From contig NZ_CP121017.1 of NCBI RefSeq assembly GCF_041468085.1, positions 2,979,676-3,043,675 of the forward strand: a stretch of 64,000 nt of DNA. Reading direction: 5' to 3'. This DNA comes from Tistrella mobilis (GTDB lineage Bacteria > Pseudomonadota > Alphaproteobacteria > Tistrellales > Tistrellaceae). The position numbers and the translations under genes were made by a program. The notes below the pieces were generated by a model. That model was given only the letters and a program-made list of their open reading frames with translations, made no database searches and was not told the DNA's origin. Shown here in pieces: positions 54,999-63,299 of this stretch. Position 1 is the first letter of the stretch, and each line of letters starts with the position of its first letter.

Positions 54999-55033
54999 AA
55001 AAGGGGCAGCTCCCGTGTGGAGCCGCCCCTTTC
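54999..55033 (-). terminator. Intrinsic terminator-like hairpin between tail genes I and H
   Basis: The plus-strand arms AAAGGGGC (55000-55007) and GCCCCTTT (55025-55032), with an inner GCTCC/GGAGC stem and a CGTGT loop, form a strong hairpin. Read on the minus strand the stem ends in CCCCTTTTC. It may attenuate late transcription before the fibre genes. Confidence 0.6.
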
Positions 55034-55065
55034 AATTGAATTGTCTGTATCAGGCGTTAGTGGCG

Positions 55066-55923
55066 TCAGGCCCAACCCGAAACCACCAACGCTACAACCG
55101 GCCGCATCAAAGCGCCCCCCTGCCACCAGGACGGAGCAGCCCGCGCGTCGATGTGCACCACGGGCACCGCCGCGGACACCGCGGCATGAACCACCGGCCG
55201 TCGCAGCGCCGCACCATGACGCCAGGCCGGCGCCGCCTCACCCGTGATGTCGACCACCGGCACCGCGCCGGCTGCCTCGGCAAGCACCGCAGGCCGGGTG
55301 AGGCCGCCCGCCAGGCCTGGACCGCCGGTGACCAGCTCAGAGCTTTCTAGGCTCGCACCGGCAAGGCTGGCAGCCGCCACCGGGCGGCCCAGCGCCGCGC
55401 CCAAGACCGCATCGCCGGCATAGCCCGCGCCGAGGCGGATGTCGAAATGCACGCGTACCGGGGCCACCCGGCGCAAGGTCTCGGTCAGATCCTGGAAAAG
55501 TTCATCCAGTCCCCAGGCCGGCGGCCGGTCCAACCACTCATTCACAAAACCATCGACCGTCACCGTGTGTGGACGGCCGGCCGTTTCAAACCACTCGCTG
55601 AAGTCGATACGCACGCCCAGAGCTTCCAGGGCCGTGCGCAGCGCCCGAGGGGTGCCGCGATGGCGGCGGGTCGGGATCGTGGCCCGGATCACCGCCCGCT
55701 TCACCTCGACCGGCCATGCCGCGCGCCAATAGTCGACACCCAGCCCCCAGGCGAGCCAGGGCAGCAGATGAGGTGCGCAGGCCTCGACGTCATAAAGCTG
55801 ACGGATCGGCACCGGCACCGCACCCAGCCGGGCGCTGGCCCGGTCGAGCGCGCGCTCCAGCGCCGATGCGTTGGGCGGCAGAAGGCTTTCGCCTGCGCCG
55901 TCGGTCGCGTCATCGTCACTCAT
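55066..55923 (-). CDS. Phage tail protein I
   Basis: 285 residues. The first ~180 (LLPPNASALERALDRASARL, LPWLAWGLGVDYWRAAWPVEVKRAVIRATIPTRRHRGTP) are standard gpI. The C-terminal ~110 residues are extra relative to P2 gpI (about 176) and contain imperfect tandem units such as GGALMRPVV / GAALRRPVV and VPVVHID / VPVVDIT. It forms part of the baseplate. It overlaps gene J by 8 bases. Confidence 0.9.
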   Translation of the reverse strand: MSDDDATDGAGESLLPPNASALERALDRASARLGAVPVPIRQLYDVEACAPHLLPWLAWGLGVDYWRAAWPVEVKRAVIRATIPTRRHRGTPRALRTALEALGVRIDFSEWFETAGRPHTVTVDGFVNEWLDRPPAWGLDELFQDLTETLRRVAPVRVHFDIRLGAGYAGDAVLGAALGRPVAAASLAGASLESSELVTGGPGLAGGLTRPAVLAEAAGAVPVVDITGEAAPAWRHGAALRRPVVHAAVSAAVPVVHIDARAAPSWWQGGALMRPVVALVVSGWA

Positions 55924-56776
55924 CGCGCCCCATCACCGTGATCGTGATCCCCGTGCACCAGGCCGCCGCATCCCGGTCGATCACCAGGGTGGTCACCGGT
56001 TCGTCGAGTTCAACGCGCTGCACGCCGGGCTGATGCAGGGCCGCATGCAGCCCCGAGACGGCGATGTCATGACCCAGCTTGTGGCGGGCCGAAACATAGG
56101 CGGTGGTTGCCGCCCGCGCCGCCTCGACCACCACCGCCTCGTCCGGTCCCTGATAGAGCCAGAGCCGCGCCTGCACCGCATAGGGCCGGATCGAGGCCGC
56201 CTGCACGCTCACCAGATCGGTCAGCGGCCGCACATCATCCGCATTCACCGCCGCCAACACGCGGGCGAGCAGGGCTGCCGACGGCGTACCGTCTCCATCG
56301 GATCCGAGCACCGTCAACACCACCTGCCCCGGTTCGGGCGAGGTGACGGCGACATCGCGCACCCCCGCATCGGCCGCAAGCGCATGATACTGATACGCCC
56401 CGATCGGACCCGCGACGCTGTACCCGTCCGGGGCCAGCCGCACCCGATCCCGCAGCCGCTCGTCCCCTTCGCCAGGCAGACGCGCCACGCCGAGCAGCGC
56501 CGCCAGATGGTCCAGATCCCCGGCGCGGGCATGGGCCAGCATCACCGCCTTGGCCGCCTCGTTCACCCGCTGCCGCAGCAGCAACTCGCGATAGGCCGCC
56601 ACCTCAAGCACCTTCATGGCCGGATCGCTCTCCAGCGCCGAAGGCTCGATGCCCGCTTCCCGACAGAGGCTCAGGAAGTCGGCGATCATCGCCTGTTTGA
56701 TCGCCCCATAGTCCAGGGTCTCGACCACATCGGGCGGCGGCAGCCGCGAGAGATCGATGGGCGCGAAGCCGCTCAT
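55916..56776 (-). CDS. Phage baseplate assembly protein J
   Basis: 286 residues: MSGFAPIDLSRLPPPDVVETLDYGAIKQAMIADFLSLC opens it, with LLRQRVNEAAKAVMLAHARAGDLDHLAALLGVAR as the family core. It builds the baseplate wedge together with W and I. The start overlaps the stop of gene W by 4 bases. Confidence 0.93.
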   Translation of the reverse strand: MSGFAPIDLSRLPPPDVVETLDYGAIKQAMIADFLSLCREAGIEPSALESDPAMKVLEVAAYRELLLRQRVNEAAKAVMLAHARAGDLDHLAALLGVARLPGEGDERLRDRVRLAPDGYSVAGPIGAYQYHALAADAGVRDVAVTSPEPGQVVLTVLGSDGDGTPSAALLARVLAAVNADDVRPLTDLVSVQAASIRPYAVQARLWLYQGPDEAVVVEAARAATTAYVSARHKLGHDIAVSGLHAALHQPGVQRVELDEPVTTLVIDRDAAAWCTGITITVMGRDE

Positions 56777-57111
56777 GTCACGATGATCCCGTTCAGACTG
56801 ATCGCCCTGCCATCGGGCAGATAGCGGCCCTCGATATCGAGCGTGATCCGCCCGGGCACCACAGCCGCCAGGGCCAGCCGCTCCACCCTGAGCCGCGGTT
56901 CCCACCGCGCCAGCGCCTCGGCGGCGGCAACGTAGAGATCAAGCGCAAGCGCCCCATCAACCGGCCGGTCGATCAGGTCGAAGATCCGCGATCCGTAGTC
57001 GCGCAGCATCACCCGGCTACCGATCGGCGTGGTCAGGATGTCACGCACCGACTGACGCAGATGATCCAGATCGGCAAGCCAGCCGCCGGCGGCGGCATCC
57101 ATTCCAGCCAT
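56773..57111 (-). CDS. Phage baseplate protein W (gp25-like)
   Basis: 112 residues from ATG 57111, preceded by AGAGGAT. The core SVRDILTTPIGSRVMLRDYGSRIFDLIDRPVD is the gp25/gpW signature (TP-G-R-V-M-R-P/D-Y-G). It is a wedge component of contractile tails and belongs to the widely conserved GPW/gp25 family. It follows the AT-rich cargo gene rather than gene V directly. Confidence 0.93.
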   Translation of the reverse strand: MAGMDAAAGGWLADLDHLRQSVRDILTTPIGSRVMLRDYGSRIFDLIDRPVDGALALDLYVAAAEALARWEPRLRVERLALAAVVPGRITLDIEGRYLPDGRAISLNGIIVT

Positions 57112-57133
57112 TGGGATCCTCTTATCAGGTCGC

Positions 57134-57505
57134 TCAACGGAAGTACTGGAGTCCACGATCAGATACTTCTAGCCAGAGGATATTTTTATTCCGCGAATAT
57201 TCTTTTATATACTGACATAGATTATAATTTATATTATCCAATATCGTTAAATCATTATTTATTCTGAAAAACAAATATAAGGGATCTCCGGTATATGAGG
57301 CCGGAGATCTACACAGATAAATAAAACAATCACCCTCGAAATATTCGACATCAAATCCGAATGGCGATAAAATATAATCGCAACATATCTCAAACAATAC
57401 TTCGGATGTATCATCCCACTCCCCTGCAATTCTCTTACAATTCAATGGATTTTCCATGACTACAAAAAAATAAAACCGTTCATCTACAAATTTGAATACG
57501 CACAT
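57134..57505 (-). CDS. AT-rich gene of unknown function inserted beside the spike-tip gene
   Basis: 123 residues: MCVFKFVDERFYFFVVMENPLNCKR, then an acidic, aromatic-rich body (FDVEYFEGDCFIYLCRSP, WLEVSDRGLQYFR). GC content is near one third, in strong contrast with the ~68 % of the flanking tail genes, so it is a recent acquisition. An in-frame ATG at 57457 is an alternative start; no clear ribosome binding site is seen for either. Its place between PAAR and W, and its small acidic character, recall immunity or anti-phage cargo, but no family is recognised. Confidence 0.65.
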   Translation of the reverse strand: MCVFKFVDERFYFFVVMENPLNCKRIAGEWDDTSEVLFEICCDYILSPFGFDVEYFEGDCFIYLCRSPASYTGDPLYLFFRINNDLTILDNINYNLCQYIKEYSRNKNILWLEVSDRGLQYFR

Positions 57506-57584
57506 ATTCGATCACGTCATTTGCGTTGGTTGGTTCAATAGAGTGCCACGAAAATTGGTCATGACAGAGAAACATCTTTGCCCC

Positions 57585-57875
57585 CTATTCACACAAAACG
57601 TTTGGAGAGCCTTCAGAAACAAAAGAGCCGCAAGCGACAGCATCACCGACCCGCGCTAAAGCCCGCTCCTCGACAAACACTGTCGGCGACCCAGCCGCCT
57701 GCACGCTGCCATGGCATTCCGGGATCTCAGGGCAACAATGGACCGCCCAGCCATCGCCCACCCGCAGCGCCGGCCGGCCGTTCACGAACACGGTCGGGCT
57801 GCCCTCGATCGAGGGTCGGGGTGGCCAGCAGCCATGCCCGGAGCAGCGATCACCCAGCCGCGCAACGCCCGCCAT
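57585..57875 (-). CDS. PAAR-domain protein (spike tip)
   Basis: 96 residues. Repeating PAAR strands are evident: VARLGDRCSGHG, EGSPTVFVNGRPALRVGDGWAVHCC, AAGSPTVFVEERALARVGDAVACGSFVSEGSPNVL. The cysteines and histidines should hold the zinc ion at the tip of the cone. It caps the spike made by gene V. ATG 57875 follows GGAGGGG, 3 bases after gene V. Unlike many type VI PAAR proteins it carries no fused effector domain. Confidence 0.9.
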   Translation of the reverse strand: MAGVARLGDRCSGHGCWPPRPSIEGSPTVFVNGRPALRVGDGWAVHCCPEIPECHGSVQAAGSPTVFVEERALARVGDAVACGSFVSEGSPNVLCE

Positions 57876-57878
57876 GGC

Positions 57879-58394
57879 TCACCCCTCCCCGTTCAGATCG
57901 ATCCGCGGCGCCTTGAGCACCAGGCGCCCAGGGTCCAGCCGGATGAAGGCGTCCGGCCCACACCGGATCTCGACCGTCCCACCCGCCGCGCTCAGATCGA
58001 TGGTCAGCCGATGCGCCGCGCGGTCATAGGCGATGTCGGTCCCATCGGCATACCGTTCCCGCCGGATGTCCGGCCGGGATGCGGGATCCGGCACAGCGGC
58101 CTGATGCAGCGCCGGCAGGATCACCCCCTGCGCCAGATCCCCCGACGGCGACAGAACCACCACCTGTTCGCCGACCTCGGGCACCCAATGCGCCACGTCC
58201 TGCCCGGCCCGCTGCGTGATCCAGGGCCGCCAATCGGTCAGCAGCGCCCCGATCGCAACCCGCGCCCGCGAGGCGGCATGGTCTGCCTCGGCGATCGTGC
58301 CGATCCGGATCAGGTTGGCGACGCGGCGATGCAGGTCGGTGATCTCGGGGTCGCCGATCTGGCCGGTGCGCTCGGATGCTTCGACGCTGATCAT
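57879..58394 (-). CDS. Phage baseplate assembly protein V (spike)
   Basis: 171 residues. The OB-fold region reads LHRRVANLIRIGTIAEADHAASRARVAIG through VPEVGEQVVVLSPSGDLAQGVILPALHQ, and the C-terminal part is a short beta-helix needle (VEIRCGPDAFIRLDPGRLVLKAPRIDL). It is the membrane-piercing spike of P2-like tails. It overlaps the upstream gene by 4 bases (ATGA). Confidence 0.93.
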   Translation of the reverse strand: MISVEASERTGQIGDPEITDLHRRVANLIRIGTIAEADHAASRARVAIGALLTDWRPWITQRAGQDVAHWVPEVGEQVVVLSPSGDLAQGVILPALHQAAVPDPASRPDIRRERYADGTDIAYDRAAHRLTIDLSAAGGTVEIRCGPDAFIRLDPGRLVLKAPRIDLNGEG

Positions 58395-58930
58395 GATCCC
58401 CCCAGGCAGAGAACATCGTGGATGGCACCGGCGCCCGGGGCCCTGTCGTCGGTGTCGCCCGCAGACAGGTCGTCACCGGGCAGTTCATCACCGGGTGCCC
58501 GCCCCGGGGTCAGGTAGGTCACCGCATAGTCGAGCCGCTGTGCCCCGATCGGCATCCGCCCATCGATCTCGATGCCGGTCTCCATCCCCTCATAATCGAC
58601 CCGATCGAGACGCATCCCATCCACCATCAGCCCGGGCATGGCCGCTTCTACCGCCCCCGCGATCGTATCGAGCCGATCGTCGACATCTTCCCGGGCCATG
58701 GCGACGATCTCGATATAGAGGGCAAGCCGCCGCCGGGTCGGGGCGTAGCCGTCCGGATCGCCAGGATCCCGCTCCACATCCTCTGACCGGGTGTAGACGA
58801 GGATTGCGGGCAGATCTTCTTCGTCCAGGCGGGACAGGCGGCCGGGGTGAACGCGGTCGCCGACCTCAGGCGCCACCCCCTTCAGCAGGGCCGCGGCCGC
58901 ATGGCGGATACGGGCGCGCGGATGCATCAT
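58391..58930 (-). CDS. Probable tail terminator/minor tail protein
   Basis: 179 residues: MMHPRARIRHAAAALLKGVAPEVGDRVHPGRLSRLDEEDLPAILVYTRSEDVE is typical of tail-completion or terminator proteins of lambda gpU/minor-tail type. The C-terminus is an acidic, flexible tail. The order (joining protein, this gene, V) matches a neck or tail completion role. The start overlaps the stop of the previous gene as ATGA. Confidence 0.7.
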   Translation of the reverse strand: MMHPRARIRHAAAALLKGVAPEVGDRVHPGRLSRLDEEDLPAILVYTRSEDVERDPGDPDGYAPTRRRLALYIEIVAMAREDVDDRLDTIAGAVEAAMPGLMVDGMRLDRVDYEGMETGIEIDGRMPIGAQRLDYAVTYLTPGRAPGDELPGDDLSAGDTDDRAPGAGAIHDVLCLGGS

Positions 58931-59262
58931 GCCACCCTCAGCCAGAGCCAGGCCGCAGCGGTGCCATCAGGGTCAACCGCTTCCACCACATAGTCACGGC
59001 CGCGGATGGTGAGGCGATGCCGACGTTTCGGCGCCGCCGGCAGGCCGTCGATCCGGACCCACGCCTTCGCCACGGCATCGACGACGGGCACGCCGATATC
59101 GGCGCCCTGACTGCGGATGTCGAGTTCGGCATCAAGCAGCCGGTCCCGAAAGATCACCTCCACCGCAACCGGCCCCGCGCCGGCATCATAGGCGGCAGGC
59201 TCCCCGAAGCCGGCCGCGCAGGCAGCGGCAAGATCGGCCTGCATCCTGTTCCAGATCGTCAT
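58927..59262 (-). CDS. Head-tail joining protein (lambda gpFII-like)
   Basis: 111 residues: MTIWNRMQADLAAACAAGFGEPAAYDAG through RHRLTIRGRDYVVEAVDPDGTAAAWLWLRVA. The final strands with GRDYxVEAVDPDGTG are characteristic of gpFII-type joining proteins. It links the filled head to the tail. It lies right after the capsid gene as in lambda. Confidence 0.8.
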   Translation of the reverse strand: MTIWNRMQADLAAACAAGFGEPAAYDAGAGPVAVEVIFRDRLLDAELDIRSQGADIGVPVVDAVAKAWVRIDGLPAAPKRRHRLTIRGRDYVVEAVDPDGTAAAWLWLRVA

Positions 59263-59292
59263 TCGGAAAGCCCCCTTGCCGCCGCTTCCGCG

Positions 59293-60327
59293 CTACGCGC
59301 GCACCGTCACCAGCAGATCAGGCCGCGCGCAGATCGGCAGAACATTGCTCTGCGACTTCAGCTCGACGCCCTGGCCATGCTTCAGGACCTCGGGCGAAAC
59401 GAAGACCTCGACGCCCAGCGTGTTGGCCAGCCCGACATGATCCGGCGGGCCGTCATAGATCCGGAAGGTCTTGGTGGTGCCGAGCGGGAAGGCGTGGCCC
59501 TCGCCCGCCGCCACGAAGCGGCCCGAACTGCCGTCGCGCAGACCGGCGCGGGCGCGGCAGACCTCGAACGTCACTTCGCCGAAGGGAAAGCTCTGCACCA
59601 GACGGCCACCTTCGGTCCGGCTGGCGGCCAGCAGCTGTTGTGCGGCGATGCTGTTCAGATAGAACTTCTCCACCGTGGGATGCGCGGTCAGCTTGGCGAA
59701 GAACTCGCCCGAAACCAGGCAATGCACCCCGGCCATGGTCTCCCCGCGGAGATTGCCGTCGATATGAGCCACCAGCTCGGCGCACTTCTCCAGCACGTTG
59801 GTGGCCGGGTTGGAGAGATCGAAGTCGATCACCTTGGGCGTGATGCCGAAGACCTGGAACCAGTCGTAGAGCACTTTGTTCGCGCCATCGATCAGCTTGC
59901 CCTTGATGGCCCCCATCGACAGAAAATCGCGGGTAAGTGCGTGATGCTGGCGGATGTCGAGCAGCGTGTCGGCCGTCGCCGTCTCAATGCTGGCGAGCTG
60001 CTGGCGGCCGCTGCCGAACACATAGCGGTCCTGCAGGTCAGAGGGCCGGATCACCGCCTCATGCGGGAAGTGCGGCACCTTGAGGACGACGGTGTGGCCG
60101 CTCTTTTCGCCCTGGACACTGCCGGGGGCGCCGCGTTCGGTCGCCTGCAGCACATAGATCTCGCCATTGCGGAAGCCGATTTCCACGTAGGTGGAGGCGA
60201 TCGGCTTCGGCTCGAACAGCCCGAGCCCCGCGAGCCGCCCCCAGCGGTCGGGGATGAAATTGATTTCGTCGGTCAGCTGGACGGCAGTATAGGGAAAGAC
60301 GATCGGCTGGGTGGTCGGGTCCATCAT
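59293..60327 (-). CDS. Major capsid protein (lambda gpE family)
   Basis: 344 residues from ATG 60327 (a second ATG at 60324). Family blocks: FPYTAVQLTDEINFIPDRWGRLAGLGLFEPKPIASTYVEIGFRNG, HFPHEAVIRPSDLQDRYVFGSG and AGVHCLVSGEFFAKLTAHPTVEKFYLN. It has the HK97-like fold and builds the icosahedral head. The lambda-type capsid here is paired with a P2-type contractile tail, which shows the mosaic nature of the prophage. Confidence 0.94.
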   Translation of the reverse strand: MMDPTTQPIVFPYTAVQLTDEINFIPDRWGRLAGLGLFEPKPIASTYVEIGFRNGEIYVLQATERGAPGSVQGEKSGHTVVLKVPHFPHEAVIRPSDLQDRYVFGSGRQQLASIETATADTLLDIRQHHALTRDFLSMGAIKGKLIDGANKVLYDWFQVFGITPKVIDFDLSNPATNVLEKCAELVAHIDGNLRGETMAGVHCLVSGEFFAKLTAHPTVEKFYLNSIAAQQLLAASRTEGGRLVQSFPFGEVTFEVCRARAGLRDGSSGRFVAAGEGHAFPLGTTKTFRIYDGPPDHVGLANTLGVEVFVSPEVLKHGQGVELKSQSNVLPICARPDLLVTVRA

Positions 60328-60391
60328 CAGGCTCCGGAGAACTGGTTTCAATCCACACACCCGCAAAGGTGCGGATCGGATCGGCGGCCGG

Positions 60392-61054
60392 TCAGCGCGG
60401 CGCCAGGCCGCGCGCGGCGAGCCCGGCCAGGGCCGCGGCGGCGACCGCCGGGCCACCCGGAGGGATGATCAGCCCGGCACGCACCAGCACGGCATCGCGG
60501 GTCACCGCCTGCCCCTCCGTATCCTGACCAGGCGCGGTGACCACGCGGGTGATCAGCACCCCGCCGACCCGGCCGGTGCCATCGAGAGCGTCGGCCTGCC
60601 AGGGCACGGCCTTGCCGTCACCTTCGGGCACCGTCACGATCCAGCCGTCGCCCTTCGCGAAGGCCGTGCCGCCGGCAATGATGGTGAAGGCCAGATGCTC
60701 GCCCACATAGGCGCCGAGCCCGGCATCGCGCAGACGAAGACCTTCGGGCGAGATGACAGCGAAGCTTGCCGAGGCCCCGCCCGAGAGGCAGACCACCTCA
60801 TAGCTCCCCGTCATCACCCGCGTGCTCAGGGCGGCGGCATCGAGCGTGCCGTTGCCCTGATTGCCCGGCTTGGCCGCAACCGTCGGCGCGCCGAACAGCC
60901 GGAAGCCGAGAATGGTGCCGACGCGCAGCTCTTGCGCGGCATCGGGATCGGCCGCCACCGTCACCACCCGGCGCGACAGACCGTGAGGCAGTTCATGGAC
61001 CAGCACGGCACTGGTGGAGGACGGCCCACCGATCACCTGGTAAGGCATGCTCAT
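60392..61054 (-). CDS. Head decoration protein D
   Basis: 220 residues, about twice lambda gpD. The first half contains the HDPD core (AQELRVGTILGFRLFG, LDAAALSTRVMTGSYEVVCL). The second half (FAVISPEGLRLRDAGLGAYVGEHLAFTIIAGGTAFAKGDG) is an additional strand-rich region with the typical FAKGDGWIVTV ending. It stabilises the expanded head. It lies upstream of the capsid gene as in lambda. Confidence 0.87.
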   Translation of the reverse strand: MSMPYQVIGGPSSTSAVLVHELPHGLSRRVVTVAADPDAAQELRVGTILGFRLFGAPTVAAKPGNQGNGTLDAAALSTRVMTGSYEVVCLSGGASASFAVISPEGLRLRDAGLGAYVGEHLAFTIIAGGTAFAKGDGWIVTVPEGDGKAVPWQADALDGTGRVGGVLITRVVTAPGQDTEGQAVTRDAVLVRAGLIIPPGGPAVAAAALAGLAARGLAPR

Positions 61055-61060
61055 CGACTG

Positions 61061-61594
61061 TCACTCCCCCTGATGGCCCGGGCCGAACCGGCCGAGGCGG
61101 GCATTGATGGCAGACCGCAGGCCGCCCGATGCCGCCGGCACATCGCCCCCGTCAGGCGCGATCGACGGATTGCCGATGCGGGCCATCAGGGCGGCGAAAT
61201 CACCCGACGACGCCTCCGCCTGTGCGGCGGGCGAGGCCTGCAGCGTCTGGATTGCCGCATCGGCCGGCAGGCTGGTACGGGTGGCGAGATGGATGGCGAG
61301 CGCAGTCCGGCCTTCGGCCGCGGCATTGCCCAGGATCGCCCCGATCCGGCTACGCTCCGCCGCCGCCCCCTCCGCCCGCAGCCGCTCGGCATCGATGCCG
61401 GAGGCGGCCGAGACTGCGGCCACCTCCGGCACCGCAGGCACAACCTGCGCCGCGCTCGCGGACTGTGGCATCACGGGGGCCGCGGGCTGCACGACCGCAG
61501 CGGGATCGTCGCCCAGCACCGGTTCTGCCGGACGGCCGACATGCGTCGTCGCCGGCGCACCTCCGAAGAGGTGCCCGAAGGTCAGGTTCACCAT
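61061..61594 (-). CDS. Capsid scaffolding-type protein
   Basis: 177 residues from ATG 61594 (MVNLTFGHLFGGAPATTHVG). A long Ala/Pro-rich low-complexity part is followed by a helical segment (GIDAERLRAEGAAAERSRIGAILGNAAAEGRTALAIHLATRTSLPADAAIQTL) seen at the C-terminus of many S49-protease/scaffold phage proteins. It corresponds in place to lambda Nu3 but has its own start rather than being nested in the protease gene. It should be cut away by the protease during head maturation. Confidence 0.72.
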   Translation of the reverse strand: MVNLTFGHLFGGAPATTHVGRPAEPVLGDDPAAVVQPAAPVMPQSASAAQVVPAVPEVAAVSAASGIDAERLRAEGAAAERSRIGAILGNAAAEGRTALAIHLATRTSLPADAAIQTLQASPAAQAEASSGDFAALMARIGNPSIAPDGGDVPAASGGLRSAINARLGRFGPGHQGE

Positions 61595-61646
61595 GGATGT
61601 CCTCTGGATCTGGTCTTTGGTCCGGAACGTGTCTCGTGCCACAGGA

Positions 61647-62489
61647 TCAGCGGCGACCAAGTTCGGTCAGGAAGGCCGCCATTGCCTGTGCAGGCGAGGC
61701 GACCACATCGGCAAGCTTCGCCGCCACCGCCTCGGCGCCGGTCAGGCAGCGGGCTTCGGTCCTGGCTGCCGCGGCGGCGGTGAGGCCCGCGCCCCGGCGG
61801 AGGCGCCCCACGGTCGCGCAGAACAGCTGATGGACGCCCTCCAGCTCGGCGCGGATCGCGTCGCGCACCTCTGCCGGCAAGGGCTCGTAGGGGTTGCAGT
61901 CCACCTTGTGCGCGCCGGTATGGATCAGGGTAACGGCGATCCCGGCTTCGGTCAGCGCCGCCGACAGGTCGACATGCATCATCATGGTCCCGATCGAACC
62001 GGCGCCGCCGGTCCGCGGGATGGTGATCCGGTCGGCGACTGCCGCGATCGCATAGGCCGCCGAATAGGCCTCTTCGCTCAGGATCGCCCAGACCGGCTTG
62101 CCGGCCGCCCGCTTGGCCCGTTCGATATCATCGACCAGGTCGAACAGCCCCGCCACCATGCCGCCGGCACTGTCGATATCGAACACCACACCACGCACCT
62201 CGGGGTCAGCCAGGGCCCCAAGCACCTGCACGCGCAGCCCGTCATAGCCGGTATAGCCACCCCAGCCCGACACGCATCCCAGCTTGTCGACCAGCACACC
62301 CGACACCCGGATCACCGCCACCCCGGCCATCACCGGATAGACCTTCCCGCCCGCCAGCTGCGCCACCGCCCCACCGGGCGACGCGGCCTTCATCTGCACC
62401 AGCATCCGCCCCAGCCGATGCGGCGCCACCATGAGCGGCAACCCAACCAGCCGCGCAGCCGGACCGGCGGTGTCTTCCAAGCATGTCAT
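61647..62489 (-). CDS. S49 family capsid assembly protease (lambda gpC-like)
   Basis: 280 residues. The SppA-like fold is shown by VAVIRVSGVLVDKLG, VVFDIDSAGGMVAGLFDLVDDI, the nucleophile Ser143 in EEAYSAAYAIAAVADRI and the general base Lys195 in HTGAHKVDCNPYEPL. It matures the prohead by cutting scaffold and portal. In lambda-like order it should follow the portal gene directly, but here a toxin-antitoxin pair lies between. Confidence 0.92.
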   Translation of the reverse strand: MTCLEDTAGPAARLVGLPLMVAPHRLGRMLVQMKAASPGGAVAQLAGGKVYPVMAGVAVIRVSGVLVDKLGCVSGWGGYTGYDGLRVQVLGALADPEVRGVVFDIDSAGGMVAGLFDLVDDIERAKRAAGKPVWAILSEEAYSAAYAIAAVADRITIPRTGGAGSIGTMMMHVDLSAALTEAGIAVTLIHTGAHKVDCNPYEPLPAEVRDAIRAELEGVHQLFCATVGRLRRGAGLTAAAAARTEARCLTGAEAVAAKLADVVASPAQAMAAFLTELGRR

Positions 62490-62600
62490 GTTCGCGCCCC
62501 CTCAAACGACGAGAGGCGGCCCGAAGGCCGCCTCTCTGGCAACTGAAGACATTGCAGTTTCAATCTGCGCCCCAATAGGGCGGCAAGACATGACCTGCCG

Positions 62601-62888
62601 TCAGCGCGCGCATTCACGCATCGGCACAACTGCCAGACGGGAGCCGATCGCCGCAGCATACCGGGTGACCATATCCAGGCTGGGCATGCGCCGCGCCGTC
62701 TCCAGGCGCGCGATAACCGACTGTTGCGTACCCATTTTCTCTGCAACCTGCGCTTGCGTCATTCCGGCGGCATGGCGGGCCTCGATCAAGGCCGTGACGA
62801 TTTCATAGACAGGTGCAAGCCGATCGTATTCAGCCTGAGTTTCCGGATCCTGGAGAAGCCGCTCTTTCATCTCCGCGAGACTGATCAT
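62601..62888 (-). CDS. higA: Antitoxin of HigA type (XRE family)
   Basis: 95 residues with an XRE helix-turn-helix in the middle (IEARHAAGMTQAQVAEKMGTQQSVIARLETARRMPSLDMVTRYAAAIG). The N-terminal helix (ISLAEMKERLLQDPETQAEYDRL) is typical of HigA partners of Gp49-like toxins. The ATG overlaps the toxin stop codon as ATGA. It should neutralise the toxin and repress the promoter at the palindrome 63233-63248. Confidence 0.9.
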   Translation of the reverse strand: MISLAEMKERLLQDPETQAEYDRLAPVYEIVTALIEARHAAGMTQAQVAEKMGTQQSVIARLETARRMPSLDMVTRYAAAIGSRLAVVPMRECAR

Positions 62889-63208
62889 GGCTTGATCTCC
62901 TTCGCACGTTGCTCGGCAAGCTGGAGCGTGGCCTTCGGGGTCTTCTGCGTCTTCTTTACGAAAACCAGAACCACTACCACTCGACGACCGCTTGCCGTCA
63001 CGTAGATGGCACGGGCAATACCATCACGTCCTGTAAGGCGCATCTCCCACAGCTTGTCCCGGAGATGCTTCACATGAGGTTCATGGATGCGTTCCAGACC
63101 AACGGCCTGGATCATCTCTGCCAGTCGCAGGAAGTGTGCCTTCAGATCGGGGGCCAGCGCTTCAAGCTCCGCCGCAACCCGCTCATCCAGGATTTCGACC
63201 TGCCACAT
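62885..63208 (-). CDS. higB: Toxin of HigB/RelE superfamily (phage Gp49-like)
   Basis: 107 residues: MWQVEILDERVAAELEALAPDLKAHFLRLAEMI, HVKHLRDKLWEMRLTGRDGIARAIYVTASGRRVVVVLVFVKKTQKTP. The LWEMR...GIARAIY...VVVVLVFVKKTQKTP pattern is that of Gp49-like RelE-superfamily toxins, ribosome-dependent mRNA interferases. The toxin-first order is the HigBA arrangement. It lies inside the head gene operon between portal and protease. Confidence 0.92.
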   Translation of the reverse strand: MWQVEILDERVAAELEALAPDLKAHFLRLAEMIQAVGLERIHEPHVKHLRDKLWEMRLTGRDGIARAIYVTASGRRVVVVLVFVKKTQKTPKATLQLAEQRAKEIKP

Positions 63209-63232
63209 TCAACAACCCTCGCTGAAAACGAT

Positions 63233-63248
63233 ATAGCCAATTGGCTAT
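63233..63248. promoter_or_regulatory. Candidate HigA operator, perfect 16-bp palindrome
   Basis: ATAGCCAATTGGCTAT is a perfect palindrome centred about 32 bases upstream of the higB start codon. Position, size and AT-rich centre are right for autoregulation by the HTH antitoxin. Confidence 0.7.
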
Positions 63249-63299
63249 CAGGATGCAACCCCGCCGCTGCGGCCACGAGTGAAAATCGACGTGTCTACT

